DNA of 64,000 nucleotides from Craterostigma plantagineum (Eukaryota > Streptophyta > Magnoliopsida > Lamiales > Linderniaceae): assembly GCA_027422505.1 (NCBI GenBank), contig JAPQWV010000006.1, positions 10,530,501 through 10,594,500 of the forward strand, written 5' to 3'. Below, piece by piece: positions 34,621 through 47,807 of the stretch. The position numbers were made by a program, and so were the translations under genes. How positions within the stretch are numbered: the stretch's first letter is position 1; every line of letters begins with the position of its first letter. Below the pieces are notes generated by a model. It was not told the DNA's origin. It ran no database searches and saw only the letters and a program-made list of their open reading frames with translations.

Positions 34621-37600
34621 CTATTTGAGCTCAATAATTCCTAATCTGTCCCGGATATCACAGAATCTACTCTCAATAAGGGGTTTCGTGAAGATATCAG
34701 CTAACTGATCATTTGTTCCTACGAGGTTCACACTGATATTCCCTTTCTGAACATGATCTCGAATAAAATGATGTTTCACCTCTATATGCTTAGTTCGAGA
34801 GTGGTGTACGGGATTCTTAGTGATACTAATGGCACTAGTACTATCACAAAAAATAGGAATTTGGTCGTACCTTAAACCGTAATCACTCAAGGCCTGTTTC
34901 ATCCAAAGGATTTGCTGAGAACAACTTCCTAAGGCCATATATTCGGCTTCGGTTGTGGATAGGGCCACGACATTTTGTTTCCGACTGGACCAAGTTACAA
35001 GGGAATTCCCTAGTATTTGGCAAGTACCACTAGTGCTTTTCCTATCTTCCCTGGAACCGACGCAATCCGCATCCGAGTATCCCATTAATGGGAATTCCTT
35101 GGAATTTGGATACCACATACCATGATTGATTGTTCCCTTCAAATATCTAAGTATCCGCTTGACTGCTGTCAAGTGAGATTCCCTTGGACTCGATTGATAT
35201 CTAGAACATAGACCAGTAGCAAACATAATATCGGGTCTGCTTGCCGTAAGGTATAGCAAACTTTCGATCATACCTCTATACTTAGTTTGGTCAAAAGGCG
35301 TACCTTGTTCATCACTGTCAATTTTAGCGGTCTGGTGCATAGGAGTGGGAAGTACCTTGGAATCAGCCATTCTGAATTTTTCAAGTAGTTCTTTCGTGTA
35401 CTTCGTTTGAGATATGAATGTTCCCGTACCCAATTGCTTAATTGCAATCCAAGGAAGTACGTGAGTTCTTCCATTAGGCTCATCTCAAATTCCTGTTGCA
35501 TGGACTTAGAAAAATTCTCGCAAAGAGTGATGTTAGTGCTACCAAATATGATATCATTAACGTATATCTGCACAAGTAGTATGTGATTCCTTTCGCACTT
35601 TATAAACAAGAGTGTTATCTATTGTTCCTGTTTTAAAGCCATGTCTAGCAAAAACCTACTCAATCTTTCATACCATGCCCTAGGTGCCTGTTTTAAACCA
35701 TATAAAGCTTTGTTTAATTTGAAGACGTGATTTGAAAATTCTTCTTTTTCAAAACCGGGAGGTTGTTCGACAAGGACTTCCTCATTTATAAAACCATTTA
35801 AAAATGCACTTTTCACGTCCATGTGAGAAATCTTAAATCTTTTAAAAGATGCATATGCAAGCAAAATGCGTATAGACTCGAGCCTAGCTACGGGTGCAAA
35901 GGTTTCTTGAAAATCTATACCTTCTTCTTGGGAATAACCTTTGGCAACTAACCTGGCCTTATTTCGTGTTACGTTACCGTTCTCGTCCAGTTTGTTGCGA
36001 AATACCCACTTCGTGCCTATTATTGACTTGTCGTTAGGTCTTTCCACAAGAGTCCACACCTGGCTCTTTTCGAATTGTGCTAACTCTTCTTCCATGGCAA
36101 TCACCCATGATTCATCGTTAAGCGCTTCATTCACTGTCTTAGGTTCCATGGTAGACAACAAGACGTCATGTGATTTCTCAACAATATCGTTTCGCGCAGT
36201 TGCTCTCGTTTTGATCCATGAAGTGATATTCCCTATTACTTGTTCAGTGGGATGGCTGGAAGCATGTTTGAATTTTCTGCGGTGTTGTTCGTCTGAAGCC
36301 TCAGGTTCCTCTGACTCAGTATCTAGTTCCAAAGGAATTGCGTTCGTTCCTTTGTCAGTAACCTGTATATCTGCAGGAGACACAACTATACCTTCCTCAG
36401 TAGCATTTGCGTTAGGAAATTCATCAAACGTAACATGCACAGATTCTTGACAGTCTTCTTCCTATTATTAAACACTCTAAAAGCTTTGGAATGAAGGCTG
36501 TAACCTAGGAGTATCCCTTCATCTACCTAGGAATCGAATTTTCCTCTTTCATCCCTATCATTCAAAATGAAACACTTGCAACCAAATACACGGAAATATC
36601 CTATATTAGGGGTTTTATCGTTCCAAAGTTCATAGGGAGTTCGAGACATAACATGCCGTACTAACTGCCCCAAAAATGTTTTGGAGTATTATATTCGCTC
36701 AACATAGTCCTAGCCATTTCTTGTAATACTCTATTTCTCCTCTCGACCACTCCGTTCTTTTGAGGCGTAATAGGGGCTGAGAAATTATGACTATAACCAT
36801 TTTCATCACAAAAAGATGCAAAGGATTTACTATCAAATTCTAGACCGTTATCACTCCTAATCTTACGGACCTTCATCTGTTTCTCATTTTCTAGTTTCTT
36901 AATCAGTGGTGCAAGATTATCTAAAGCCTCACTTTTGTGCGTAAGAAATAAGACCCATGTGTACCTAGCATAGTCGTCTACGATAACAAAGGCATATCGT
37001 TTACCTTTCAATGACATAACCTGTACCGGACCAAAAAGGTCACGATGCAGCAGTTCCAGTGGTCTGGACGTAGAGATCACATTCTTAGGTTTAAAGGACG
37101 TCTTGGTCTGTTTCCCAATTTAGCACGCTTTACAGATCTATCCTTGGTGGCTTTCATATCCGGAATACCTCTCACTAATTCATTGCATGACATGTGAGAC
37201 ATCAGTTCCATGTTAGCATGTCCCAGACGTCTATGCCATAACCATGTGATATCGTGCGTAACTGCTAGACACTTGACATTTTGGTTAGCAATATCATTAA
37301 CAGTGATGCAATAAATGTTACCATGTCTAGCCGCACTAAACACAATCTCATCACCCTTTTTGACAAGGCACTTGTCTTTGGCGAAGGCTACGATATGTCC
37401 ATCATCACATTATCTATAGTGATATTTAAATTGTTACCGATAGTACCCACTCCCACGATTTTGGCTTTTGCGTCGTTAGCGTACGAAACGTATCCTCCAT
37501 CAACCGCCTTTAACGACACAAAATTACCTATATCACCTGTCATGTGGCGGGAGCACCCACTATCGAGATACCACTTGCTTTTCTTGCTGGAATTCTTCCT

Positions 37601-37639
37601 TCGTACCTGTAGAAACAAGTACTCCTCTGAGGTACCCAA
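34621..37639 (-). pseudogene. copia Pol (protease, integrase, RT, RNase H) of nested element
   Basis: In order on the minus strand: protease WYLDSGCSRHMTG (about 37572-37534), pre-integrase LWHRRLGHAN with its downstream Cys pair lost (KRAKLGNR), integrase core with LHRDLFGP, RSDNGLEF and NGVVERRNR (37080-36661). The RT fingers and palm follow ([30 protein letters not shown]), then the RT motif Y-V-N-D at 35564-35553, where active enzymes have YVDD. RNase H closes the frame (YSDADC, STTEAEYMA, CDSTSAI; to 34621). The frame shifts at about 37390, 36660, 35620 and 35430. The RT catalytic change alone should abolish polymerase activity. Confidence 0.9.
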
Positions 37640-39363
37640 TTTCCGTTTGGTCCTAACATGTTAGCGGGAAAATAACTACTGTTAACATATGAGATATGAT
37701 TCTGCGCAGACGGTGATCTCCTATTAGATTCAGATACAACAGCGGCATTTACATGTGACCTCTTAGGTCTCCAAACACACTTAGCTTTATTAACTTTCTT
37801 TAAAGGATAGTTGTAAGCATAATGACAATTTCTACCATGACAGAAACACTTAAGCTTAGGTATAGAATGTTTAGCATGCTTTTCTTCAGTGGAATACCCT
37901 ATCACTGACCTGCCAATGTTCCTAGGGGTACTTAAGAGCATATCTAGGTTCTGGTTACCCTCAAGGAGCCTATCAACTTTCTGTTTTTCTCTATCTAAGG
38001 AATTCCTGAGTTCTACGGTACCTGTGGATAAGTCACTGTTTTTCTTTTCTGTTTTCTCACAGTCACATGGAATTCCCTCTTTCTTAGCAGTAACTAACTC
38101 TTCTTTCAAACGTGAGATCTCTAGATGAGCCTCATATTTTTCCTTAGCTAGTTCATCTCGGTGCCTTATCAGTTCCTTATTGAAGGAGTTTAGTGACTTA
38201 ATTTTTCTCTCTGCTTTTTGAAGTAACCTACACAAATCTTCCTTACTTTCTTCTATATCAGAAACAGATGAGTCACTTTCATAACCATATAAATTGTTTA
38301 GGATATGAATTTTCTCAATGGAGGAAGAGCGAGATACCTGATCCTCGTCAGCCATATAAGCGTTATCCTCGTACTCACTTTGTTCCATTTCAGAGTCGTT
38401 AGATTCTGTCACCATGGCCTTCTGCTTCCTTGGTTTCTCATCGTTATTTGTTGGGCATTCATGTGCATAGTGGCCTGGTTTGTTGGACCGAAAGCATTTC
38501 TGAAAGTTCTTCCCTGACGTGGAGATTCCCTTGTTTTTGTTCCGGAATTTGCTGGAGTTCCCTTTGAATCTCCTTTTCTGTTCGAATCTTTCAAATCTCT
38601 TTGTAAGCATGGCTAGGTCGTTCATCAAGCCTTCTCGTTCATCGTCAGAATCAGATTCTTCTTGGTTGGATTTGAATGCGATAGACTTCTGATTTTTGGT
38701 TTGCGACTTCTCATTCATTGACGCTTGAATCATATCGTAGGAGATAAGCGATCCAATCAGTTCGGAGATGCTCAGTGCTTCTAGATCCTTTGCTTCGTAG
38801 ATGGCGGTAACCTTGGCATTCCATTCTCGTGGCAGTGATCTCAATATCTTTCTGACTTGTTCACTGTCAGGAACCTTCTACCCAAGAGAAAATATTTGGT
38901 TGATGATTCCCATGAATTTGCCATACATCTGGCTTAAATTGTCGTCAGATTCCATCGAGAACAGTTCATACTGATAGGTGAGCAGAGCCAGTCCTTCTTG
39001 CACAACTCGTTGGGTTCCTTTATGAGTAACTTGGAGCATATCCCACATAGCCTTTGCTGATGAGCAGGAACTGACCCAAATGTATTCTTCCCGTGTGAGT
39101 GCGCATGCGAGCATGTCCTTCGCCTTTGCGTTTCGCGTGTTTCCCTTTTTATCATCAGCATTGTAATCTTTGGCAGCCTTTGGGGTTCCATCTTCTTTTG
39201 TGGCCGCGTATGGTCCGTTGATGATTTTCTCCCAAAGCTCGTAGTCGACAACAATGAGAAATTTGATCATGGGATTCTTCCATACTGCGTAGTTCGTTCC
39301 GTCGAAGAGAGGTGACCTAGAGTGGGATTGACCCCCTGCAAAAATATCACTCGAAAAAGCCAT
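37640..39363 (-). pseudogene. copia Gag of nested element
   Basis: It starts MAFSSDIFAGGQSHSRSPLF at ATG 39363. The UBN2-type Gag core has LFDGTNYAVWK, AMWDMLQVTHKGT and LRSLPREWNAKV. One in-frame stop at 38878-38880 splits it. The zinc knuckle reads CFRSNKPGHYAHEC, with Ser in place of the second Cys. A long coiled-coil and acidic C-terminal region follows (LCRLLQKAERKIKSLNSFNK, LEISRLKEELVTAKKEG), as in Sirevirus Gag. The frame is lost just before the protease. Gag packages element RNA into virus-like particles; this copy is non-functional. Confidence 0.88.
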
Positions 39364-39406
39364 TAGATCTTAACTCAGGCGTGTTAGGCCTTTCGTTGAG
39401 TAACCC

Positions 39407-39418
39407 GCTCTGATACCA
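39407..39418 (-). other. primer-binding site of nested copia element
   Basis: TGGTATCAGAGC on the minus strand, two bases after the 5' LTR end. Confidence 0.88.
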
Positions 39419-39420
39419 AA

Positions 39421-41109
39421 TGAAGTGTAAAATATGCCTAAGAGCAGGGTTAATTAGGCTAAAAAAAATTGCTTGTTCTTCTTTGAAAAATAATTTTCTT
39501 TAAGAAGATATTTGCAGAGTATGTAATTCTCAGAAATCAGTACGAGTACCGAAGTTATCTCCCTAACCTGTTTCAAAATATCACGTTAGTTTCAGAAATG
39601 ATTTCTACGATATCACCTCGATATTAGCGCGCGTTATGGGTTTGTCTCACAGAAGAGTAAATAGCAGAAAGTAAAGTGAGACGAGATTTTTATACAGGTT
39701 ATATCCCCAACTGGGTTTAATCCTGTCCTTGGGTGTGATCTCCCAAAGAGTTCCAATCAATCACTAAGTGTTACCCGTTACACTATGATTGACCCGTACA
39801 CAACCGAAGCACTATGGACACCTGACGTCGTTCTAGGCTGACGCACGCCAAGTTTCGATCCACGTCGTTTACCCAGGAAACCTATTCCCCGACTGGATGC
39901 AGCTTGCTATCGAAGGGCTACCGAATCTACAAAATTCGTCCCTCCACGTGCGTAAGACTCCACTCGTGCTCCTTTGTGCGCTCACACGTCCGAAGACAAG
40001 GTTTTTAGGATTTGGAGTTTCTAAGGATCGCTCAAGGAGTACAGACTCGCAAATGAAAGCTCAATCACAAACTACGAATGAATCGCAAATTTCAGCTCAA
40101 GGAATCTAAGGAATTCGATAGCTTGTCTCTTCGAAGTGTACTCTTCAATCGCGAAGTGTTTCCTTCTATATAGACCCATAAACGCCTCCACACTTCACAA
40201 GGAAATTTAAGCAGCGAATATGCAAGATAAAGCTCAATAATCACGTGCATTATCTCAAACAATCATGCCAAGAATAAACCAATTAAGCTCAACGGTCATG
40301 CATGATCACTTACCATAAATACCACAAATTAACAATCATTCCACGGTAATCTCATTCATTTGTCAGCATATTCCATATATATTTCACTTAGCGTATATTC
40401 AACGGTAAGCTCAATCAACTGATTTCTTTCCCAAAATATGATACCCAATTCGCACAGAGAAAGATTTGATCTACTGAGTATAATGCAAGCATACTTTCCA
40501 TGTATTGTGATCTCACCCAATTTCAGCACATTCCATAAATAGACTCAATCAGCATCTTACCACATATAAGCCCAATCAATCAATCACTTTCCATAATATG
40601 AATCCTAAGTCGCACAAGGAAAGCATGATTATGATTCACTGTTTTAAGAGTCACTTAATATCGCACTCAACAGATATCTCATTAATATTCTTTCCCAAAA
40701 TAGATCAATCATATGTAAGCACTTTATCATAATATCTTTTCCATATATAGCATATTCATTCATATCTGGATGATCACAGTGATATTCTTTCCATAAATAA
40801 CTCAATCACGTGTACAACTTCATATATCATTTAACAGAATATATTTTCCCTATATAGCACGTAACGAGATTCCATTCATACGAAAATGTCCATAACCAGG
40901 TGATCACATAAATAATCCAGTTTAGCACAAGATCACACAAATTCAGTTTTCTTAACACTTTAATCACATTTAAGCGCTTAATCGAACATTTTCACATACT
41001 TAAACATCATATAACATGCCTATCGAGTTTTCTAATTTGTACCCCCAATTTACATAATTACTTGGAATTATCAAAACTCTCATAATCATTTGGACCAAAA
41101 AGGTCTACA
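39421..41109 (-). repeat. 5' LTR of nested copia element
   Basis: 1,689 bp, partner of 31497-33187. The LTR differences are scattered substitutions and small indels. Confidence 0.92.
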
Positions 41110-41810
41110 AGGTTGAAACTAGGTTTACTATTAAAGACCATTGTGTGCGTGTTGGTTTCGAACGTGATAATGTGCTTAATGTGCTCGTGTTAAAATTGTG
41201 AGATCCTCCCGAGGTTAGACTTTTAATATCAAGTGAGTAAAGGGGCTAGGCTCCTGTCTTCTATCAAGTCCAAAATCGTTACGACTTAGGGGTACGGTTG
41301 CGGTTGACCGAGTTACGGCGCCAAAACCCTCGCCTTTGCGTGAACGGGTTTGGATGCAATATGAATTGCCGCTCACCGACCACTCTTCACCCTCTAATAA
41401 AGAGTTATCCTACGGGGGATGAAGTTCACGGAAAGTGGAAGGTGAGCAGGACGTTGATAGGTTGCACTTGGACAGTCATTCCCAATATGATCCGAGTTAC
41501 GGCTGAGGGACCCTGGCTGAGACGAAGACGTTGAATCTTCTGTGTGACAGAAACGTGCGGGGCACGACCTCGGCTAACCAAACGAGCCAATAAGCTGTTA
41601 AGTTGAGGCTAGTTTGTAGTAGCGCGGGGAACTCAACGCTACTCTGAAACCACTCAACAAGGTTTCCGAAATACCTAGCGGGAGAAAGGGTTTCGAGAAA
41701 AATAGTGGGAGTAGAAAAAAATTTAAAGTCCTAATTTAGTCTAATTAAACATTACAAATCCTAACTATCTATTTATTTTCCGCGCTTTATTTTCTTCTCT
41801 ATTAGTTACG
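41110..41810 (+). other. remaining leader of outer copia element
   Basis: Leader sequence that continues from 31496 once the nested element is removed. No gene is supported; the frame at 41298-41534 has no recognisable similarity. Confidence 0.6.
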
Positions 41811-42239
41811 ATGACAAACCCACTAATTACACTCTTGGAGAAACATTGTTTGGTGGGACCGAACTATGTTGACTGGCTCAGAAATTTGAGGATCGTCCTC
41901 AAATTAGCAAAACTGGATTATGTCTTGGACATTAAGGAGCCAAAATTGCCCACAACTGAATCCATTAATGAGGAGATTGTACTCCACGATAAGTGGGTTG
42001 AAGATTCAACGAAGGTGCACGTCTACATGCTTGTTGCGACTTCTACGTCCAAGGGATCGAAGAAGAAGTCGAACAGGACAGGCGTGACCAAGGGTAGAGT
42101 CGACAAGAAGACGAAGACCACCAAGGTCGAAAGGTCGGGCGCAAAGCCCACGGATAAGTGCCTCCTTTGCCAGCAGCTGGGCCATTGGAAGCGTGAATGT
42201 CCGAAGCTGGAGGCGTTGACGCCTCAGGAAAACATTTAG
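41811..42239 (+). pseudogene. shortened copia Gag of outer element
   Basis: 142 codons from ATG 41811. The N-terminal Gag motif NYVDWLRNLRIVLKLAKLDY is followed almost at once by a Lys-rich stretch and a zinc knuckle, CLLCQQLGHWKREC (C-x2-C-x4-H-x4-C intact). The usual central UBN2 core, roughly 150-200 residues, is missing after HVYMLVATS, pointing to an internal deletion. The stop at 42237-42239 overlaps the pol frame. Confidence 0.85.
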
Positions 42240-45200
42240 TTTTTGAAAATAATTGTTCTGTGTATTCTACTTCGTGGATACTTGACTCAGGGGCTAGTTC
42301 CCACATCTGTGTTTTGAACCAAGGTCTAGAACGAAGTAGGAAGCTTCGAGCTGGCGAGGTCTTGATCAACGTAGGTAGTGGACATAGTGTACCAGCTACA
42401 CACATGGGATCGAAGACCTTAGTCTTATCGTCATTACATTGTTTAGAACTTTCTGACGTTTTGGTTTTGCCCAAGGGGCTTAAAAACATTATTTCGATTC
42501 ATGTTTTGAGCAGACTGGGTTATGAATTTCGATTCATTGATAATGTTAGCCATATTTATTTTAGAAATGAAAATGTTGGAAGTGTGACGTTAATAAATGA
42601 TTTATATTACGCCAACTTAAAAGACAATGTTAAAACTGTAAATGCAATCACCAAATCATCGATTGGGTCGAACGATCGATACATGTGGCACTTAAGACTA
42701 GGTCACGCAGCAGAAGCGAAGATTGAACAGATGGAGAAGGACGGTCTGATTAGCATAGTGCGAACAGGCCCGATTTGAACCTATCAGTCTTGCATCTTAG
42801 GGAAAATGACCAAGTTGCCCTTCACAAGGACTTTCACTAGGGCCACGGAAGTGTTGGGTTTGATCCACACTGACGTATGCACACCATTTAAAGTAACGGC
42901 CCGAGGTAATTACCGCTACTTCATAACGTTCACGGACGATTTCTCCCGCTACGGGAATGTCTATTTGATGAGACAAAAGTCCGAAGCTCTTGAAATGTTC
43001 AAAGAGTATAAAGCATTAGTGGAGAAGCAAACTGGCAAGTTCATTAAAGCCATTCGGTCAGATCGAGGCGGTGAATACATGAGCCTTGAGTTTGATGCAT
43101 TTCTTAGAGAAAATGGCATCATCATATAGTTTTCCCCGCCAGGCACGCCGCAATTGAATGGCGTGGCCGAACGGAGAAACCGAACGCTTTTAGATATGGT
43201 TCGGTCGATGATTTACACAGATCTCCCCATTTCTTTGTGGGGATATGCCTTAGAAATAGCGGCCTATATCCTTAATAGGTACCTACCCGCTCTGCCGACA
43301 AGATTCCTTACGAGGCTTGGCATAATCGTAAGGCGAGTCTAAATCACATCAGGGTCTAGGGTTGCCCCGCCTTTGTGAAAAAGTTGATGGCAGATAAGCT
43401 TGAATCAAGATCATTAATGGCAAGATTCGTCGGATATCCCGAGGACTCAATAGGGTATTGATTCTTCGTCCCAGACGAACACAGGGTGTTCGTCGCTTTA
43501 CGCGCTACTTTCTTGGAGCAAGAATTCGTAGGCAAAGGCAGTAAAGGACGATAAATAACTCTAAGAGAGTTAGAGGATGAATCGACTCCTATTCTAGAGT
43601 CATTGGACGACGTTCCAGAAAACCCGGCTCAGCCGCAATTGTGTAGGTCCAGTAGGATATCTTATATGCCTGAGAGATATGGTAATGTACACGTCGAGCA
43701 TGGGGATGCTGCGACTGAGGGATGTGTCGGGGACGATCCCGTCACTTACGACCAGACAATTGCTGGTACAGACTCCCTGAAGTGGTTTGAGGCTATGCAG
43801 GCTGAAATGGACTCGATGCACACAAACGAGGTTTGGACTCTTGTAGACCGGCCTAATGGTTTTAGACCAATTGGCATTAAATGGATCTACAGAAAAAAAT
43901 TGGATCTGATGGACAGGTGGAGACGTACAAAGCTAGGCTTGTACCGAAAGGGTATAGTCAGAAAGAGGGAATTGACTATGAGGAAACCTTCTCACCTGTC
44001 GCAATGATAAAGTCCATTCGAATTATGCTTGCGATAGCAGCACACTACAACTATGAGATCTGACAGATGGACGTAAAGACCGCTTTCCTGAATGGATCCT
44101 TCAGGAGGAAATCTATATGGAGCAGCCCAAGGGTTTTACGTCAGAAGCAGATGCTCGAAAAGTGTGCAAACTGAATCGTTCCATTTATGGGCTGAAACAG
44201 GCTTCAAGATGTCGGAATCTTCGGTTCGATGAAGTAGTTAAGAACTACGAATAAATAAAGAATGAAGATGAGAGCAAGGGAGCAAGGTGTCATTTCTAGT
44301 ATTGTACGTAGATAATATCCTTTTGATAGGAAACGACATTAGGATGCTCTCAAAGATTAAAGCTTGGCTTTCAAACGAATTCTCTATGAAAGACCTCGGA
44401 GAAGCGACCTATATTTCAGGAATTCGCCTATTTAGAGATAGGGCGAAAAGGTCAATAGGCTTGTCCCAGGCCCTTTACTTAGATAAAGTCCTTAATGGGT
44501 TTAAAATGGACGAGTCTAAGAAAGGGTTCCTACCTATGAAGCATGGGATTCATCTCTCAAAGGCTATGTCTTCTCAGAATGAGGTACAAAGACAAGAGAT
44601 GAGTGGAGTCCCCTATGCTTCAGCTGTGGGTAGCTTGATGTACGCGCTGCTTTGCACACGACCAGACATAGCGTACGCTGTGGGCGTATTGAGTAGGTTT
44701 CATGCTAACCCTGGTAAGGACACATTGGGCGGTAGTAAAGACAGTTCTAAAGTACCTTAGACGGACTAAGGACTTGATACTGATTTATGGCCCAAGAGAA
44801 TTGAAAGTAGATGGATATACAGATTCGGACTTCCAATCAGATGTGGATGACGGAAAGTCTACGTCGGGTATTGTCTTTACGCTCAATGGTGGGGCATTGT
44901 CTTGGAAAAGTTCCAAGCAAAGCACGACTGCAGATTCCACCACTGAGCAGAGTATATCGCAGCTTCAGAAGCTGCCAAAGAGGGTGTTTGGATACGCAAG
45001 TTTCTGGAGGAACTACAGGTGGTACCTAGCATCGTGGATCGCCCGCTGCCATTGTGGTGCGACAACAGCGGGGCAATTGCACAAGCTAAGGAACCACGTG
45101 CTCACAATAAATCCAAACACATAGAGAGAAAATACCACGTGCTGCGTGGGTTTGTTGAAAATGGCTCAATAGCTATGCAGAAAATCGCCTCTGTAGAGAA

Positions 45201-45294
45201 TGCAACGGACCCGTTAACGAAGCCACTACCACAGGCAGTGCTCGATCGACACCTCGATAGAATGGGGTTAAGATATGATAACACGTGGCCTTAG
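42238..45294 (+). pseudogene. copia Pol of outer element
   Basis: Protease motif SWILDSGASSHIC (42271-42309), pre-integrase MWHLRLGHA, integrase (LIHTDVCTPF, IRSDRGGEY, NGVAERRNRTLLDM) over about 42806-43340. RT follows (AMQAEMDSMHTNEVWTLV, KGYSQKEGIDYEETFSPVA), with the catalytic motif Y-V-D-N at 44305-44316 in place of YVDD. RNase H closes the frame (LKVDGYTDSDF, WCDNSGAIAQAKEPRAHNKS, PLTKPLPQAV), ending at TAG 45292-45294. Stops and frameshifts are frequent (for example 42776, 43127, 43340, 44010, 44063 and 44758). It is a different lineage from the nested element (DSGASSH, not DSGCSRH). Confidence 0.88.
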
Positions 45295-45311
45295 TGCAAG
45301 TGCGAGATTTT

Positions 45312-47313
45312 TGTGGTATATGCCCTAGATGCCGTACGAGGACTGGGAGTACGAGGGCAATTTGCTAGTTTTGTAGTGTTTAGTGATGTAATTTGATTAA
45401 TTCTATTAATGGAATGACTTTATTCATCATGGATGAATAAATTAAAAGGCAAATTATTAATTAGTCTAAAGATTTCACCTTGCAGTCTGGGTGGATAAGA
45501 CAGATTAATAAAACCCAAATATTGACAGTTCAGTTACTGATTCTGTGGATAGAGAGGGGCACCAGTAAGCTGAGATACTGCAATATTAAAATAGTCCACA
45601 AGTCTAAGTCTCCAGTAGGGTGACTGGAATGACACGTACGATTTGTTTGTCGATGGGTCCAATATGGTTGTGCCAACCGTCACTTGGGAAGTGGGAGTCC
45701 ATGACAATGATACAAGATGAATCAGGGGATTATCTGTATTTGGACACTAACTGGTAATCGAACGATCACACGCTTGGATTGTCCATGATCGATCGATTGT
45801 GTAGTAGTATGCGTGAACCTTAGACCGAAAGGGTTAACTTAAGGTTGATCTTGAGGTCTTGACTTGTTTGCTAGGCCCGTCTTGCCGGTGGCATGGGTCG
45901 GTGGCGAAATGCGGTCTTGACTTTTTGATGTGATTGCCGGTTGAACCGCGGAGCAGGATTTACGGTCTCGATTAAATTCGAGGTTAACGTCCTATGGTGT
46001 TTAATGTGCGGGAATTTATCAAAGTCTCTGGCCAGAGCATATAACTGACTCACGATAGTCGTGGAGTGCTGTTTCAGAACTTTCACCGACATAAACGACA
46101 TAGAGTCGAGTTCTGTAAGTTTGACTATACGTGACTTTCACTCGACCGGACAAACGTAAAGGGTTTATACGTATGACGAAAATCTACAGTCGGTTCATGG
46201 ATTATGATTAGATCAAATTCGTACTCAACTTGGGATCTGTTCGGTACCACGGGGCTGGCTAGGTAAATACAGAACTCCTAGAAACCTCGTGGGCCGGTTG
46301 AGACGAACCAAGAGAGTCGGGCTTAAAAAGGGCAACCGATACAACGTCGTCATCAGATAGAGACACATGGCTAGGTCCTAGATTGTGAGATTAGGGTTTG
46401 GGTCTTGGCCAAAACCTTGATCGGCCGAAAATACTAAGTTTGACTAGTGAAGGGTAAAATGGTCTTTTCACCTCACGATATATTTTTGAAATAAAATATT
46501 TGATATTGAGTATTTAGTATATGATTTAAATTAGATTTAGATCTTTATTATTTTCTTAGAGAAATAATATTGTTTAATTTGGAATTAAATAATGTATATC
46601 GGATATGTATAAGTTTCGAATTTTAATTAAATAAAATCTCGAAAATTATTAAATATATTTGTATTGGATATTATATATTTAAAATATACTGAATATGATA
46701 TTTTAATTAATTAAGGTGTTGGATATTTAATTAATTAAATATAAAGTTTAAATTTTGAATTCATTACTTGGTAAAATGAAGATTTGGTATAAGGGAATGT
46801 TTGAGGATTTTTCTCCACCCACCTTAACCTATTTTTGGCTAATCCTAAGAGGTATAAAGAAGGATTTTTGAGATCCTAAAGTGGGTGGAAGCTAAATTTT
46901 CGAAAGACAAGCCAAAGAGAAAAAAAACTAAGAGTTTTCTCGTCTCACCACTTTCTCTCTCGCACTCTCTCTCTCGGGGGCAGCAAACAGTTCGTTCTTG
47001 GCCTAGCCGCATATGCAAGAACAGCTGCGACGTTAGTAAGGTGCCGGCGTGATGATCTTGCGCGAAGAAGGCTTCCCGTTCGTGTGCTTTTGGCGTAGGA
47101 GAGGGGCACTATGCCTCGGGGATTCGAAGGATTCGAAGGTAGACATCGTTAAGAGATTTCAACAAGGTATCATGACTGATCCTTTATCTCTTTATGTCAA
47201 TACGTTCTCGTGTTTGTAGGCGAGCGATCTCGCATGGGCGGGAAACCCCGTAATATTTTAAAATTCCGCCGTTCTAGGAACGTGGGTCTAGGAACCCTCG
47301 GGGATTCTCAACA
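45312..47313 (+). repeat. 3' LTR of outer copia element
   Basis: 2,002 bp, TGTGG...CTCAACA. The first bases have lost part of the TGTTGAG terminus seen in the 5' LTR. The preceding purine tract is weak (AAGTGCGAGATTT). Confidence 0.88.
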
Positions 47314-47807
47314 AGTACAACAAAAACTACTCACAAAGTTAAAAGGACATAGATTTAATAAAAGCAATTTCAAACTTATTCACAAATATAGAGAGGAATG
47401 TTACAATTTAAAATGGATTGAGAAACAAACATTCTTTTTTACCAAGTGCACAATCTGAAATTCATTACGGTACACGTAATTTCCAAATGAACATTACTGT
47501 ATTTCTTAGCAAAATTTTTAATGTTGCTGACGTGTTATGTGGCATCAAATGAGAAGACTATTAAATTCTTACTCATCAAACTCAAATTACGAACATTCAT
47601 GTATCCAATACTCACTATTGAATGCATTCAGACATCCCGTCCTAATTTCGTCGTTCCATAAACATTAATGAGTGCTTACCAAAAGTCGCCTGCAAATTAT
47701 ATGTCCCTTTGCTTGACTATATATTGCGAACTTGACAAATGAAGAGCAGAAGGTGCTAAATTAAAAAAAAAAACAAATTTGCTATAGAATCTAGATTATC
47801 AGCTAAA
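47314..47807. other. AT-rich spacer, nothing recognised
   Basis: Continuation of the sequence at 28545 across the copia insertion. No coding similarity was found; the frame at 47210-47458 runs out of the LTR and is not a gene. Confidence 0.5.

Larger units (their letters stand above)
31497..41109 (-). mobile_element. complete nested Sirevirus-like Ty1/copia element
   Basis: A 9,613-bp element on the minus strand: 5' LTR 39421-41109, primer site 39407-39418, gag about 39363-37640, pol about 37639-34621, polypurine tract 33188-33201, 3' LTR 31497-33187. The flanks AGGTT (31492-31496) and AGGTT (41110-41114) form a perfect 5-bp target-site duplication. It sits in the untranslated leader of the outer element. 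Extra CTCCCCCT tracts (+ strand sense) at about 33329 and 33647 fit the multiple polypurine tracts of Sireviruses. It is structurally complete, but its genes are broken. Confidence 0.93.
28546..47313 (+). mobile_element. degenerate Ty1/copia element with 2-kb LTRs (host of a nested element)
   Basis: LTRs at 28546-30598 and 45312-47313 in direct orientation, with a tRNA-Met primer site at 30600-30612. A damaged gag and pol (41811-45294) lie in the same orientation. The flanks AGTAT (28541-28545) and AGTAC (47314-47318) agree at four of five bases, consistent with an aged target duplication. 9.6 kb of the apparent length belongs to a second element inserted in its leader (31497-41109). The original element was about 9.2 kb. 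Confidence 0.88.

Noticed and set aside
35941..36450. 169-codon plus-strand frame
   Set aside because: Antisense to the recognisable RT region of the nested copia element.
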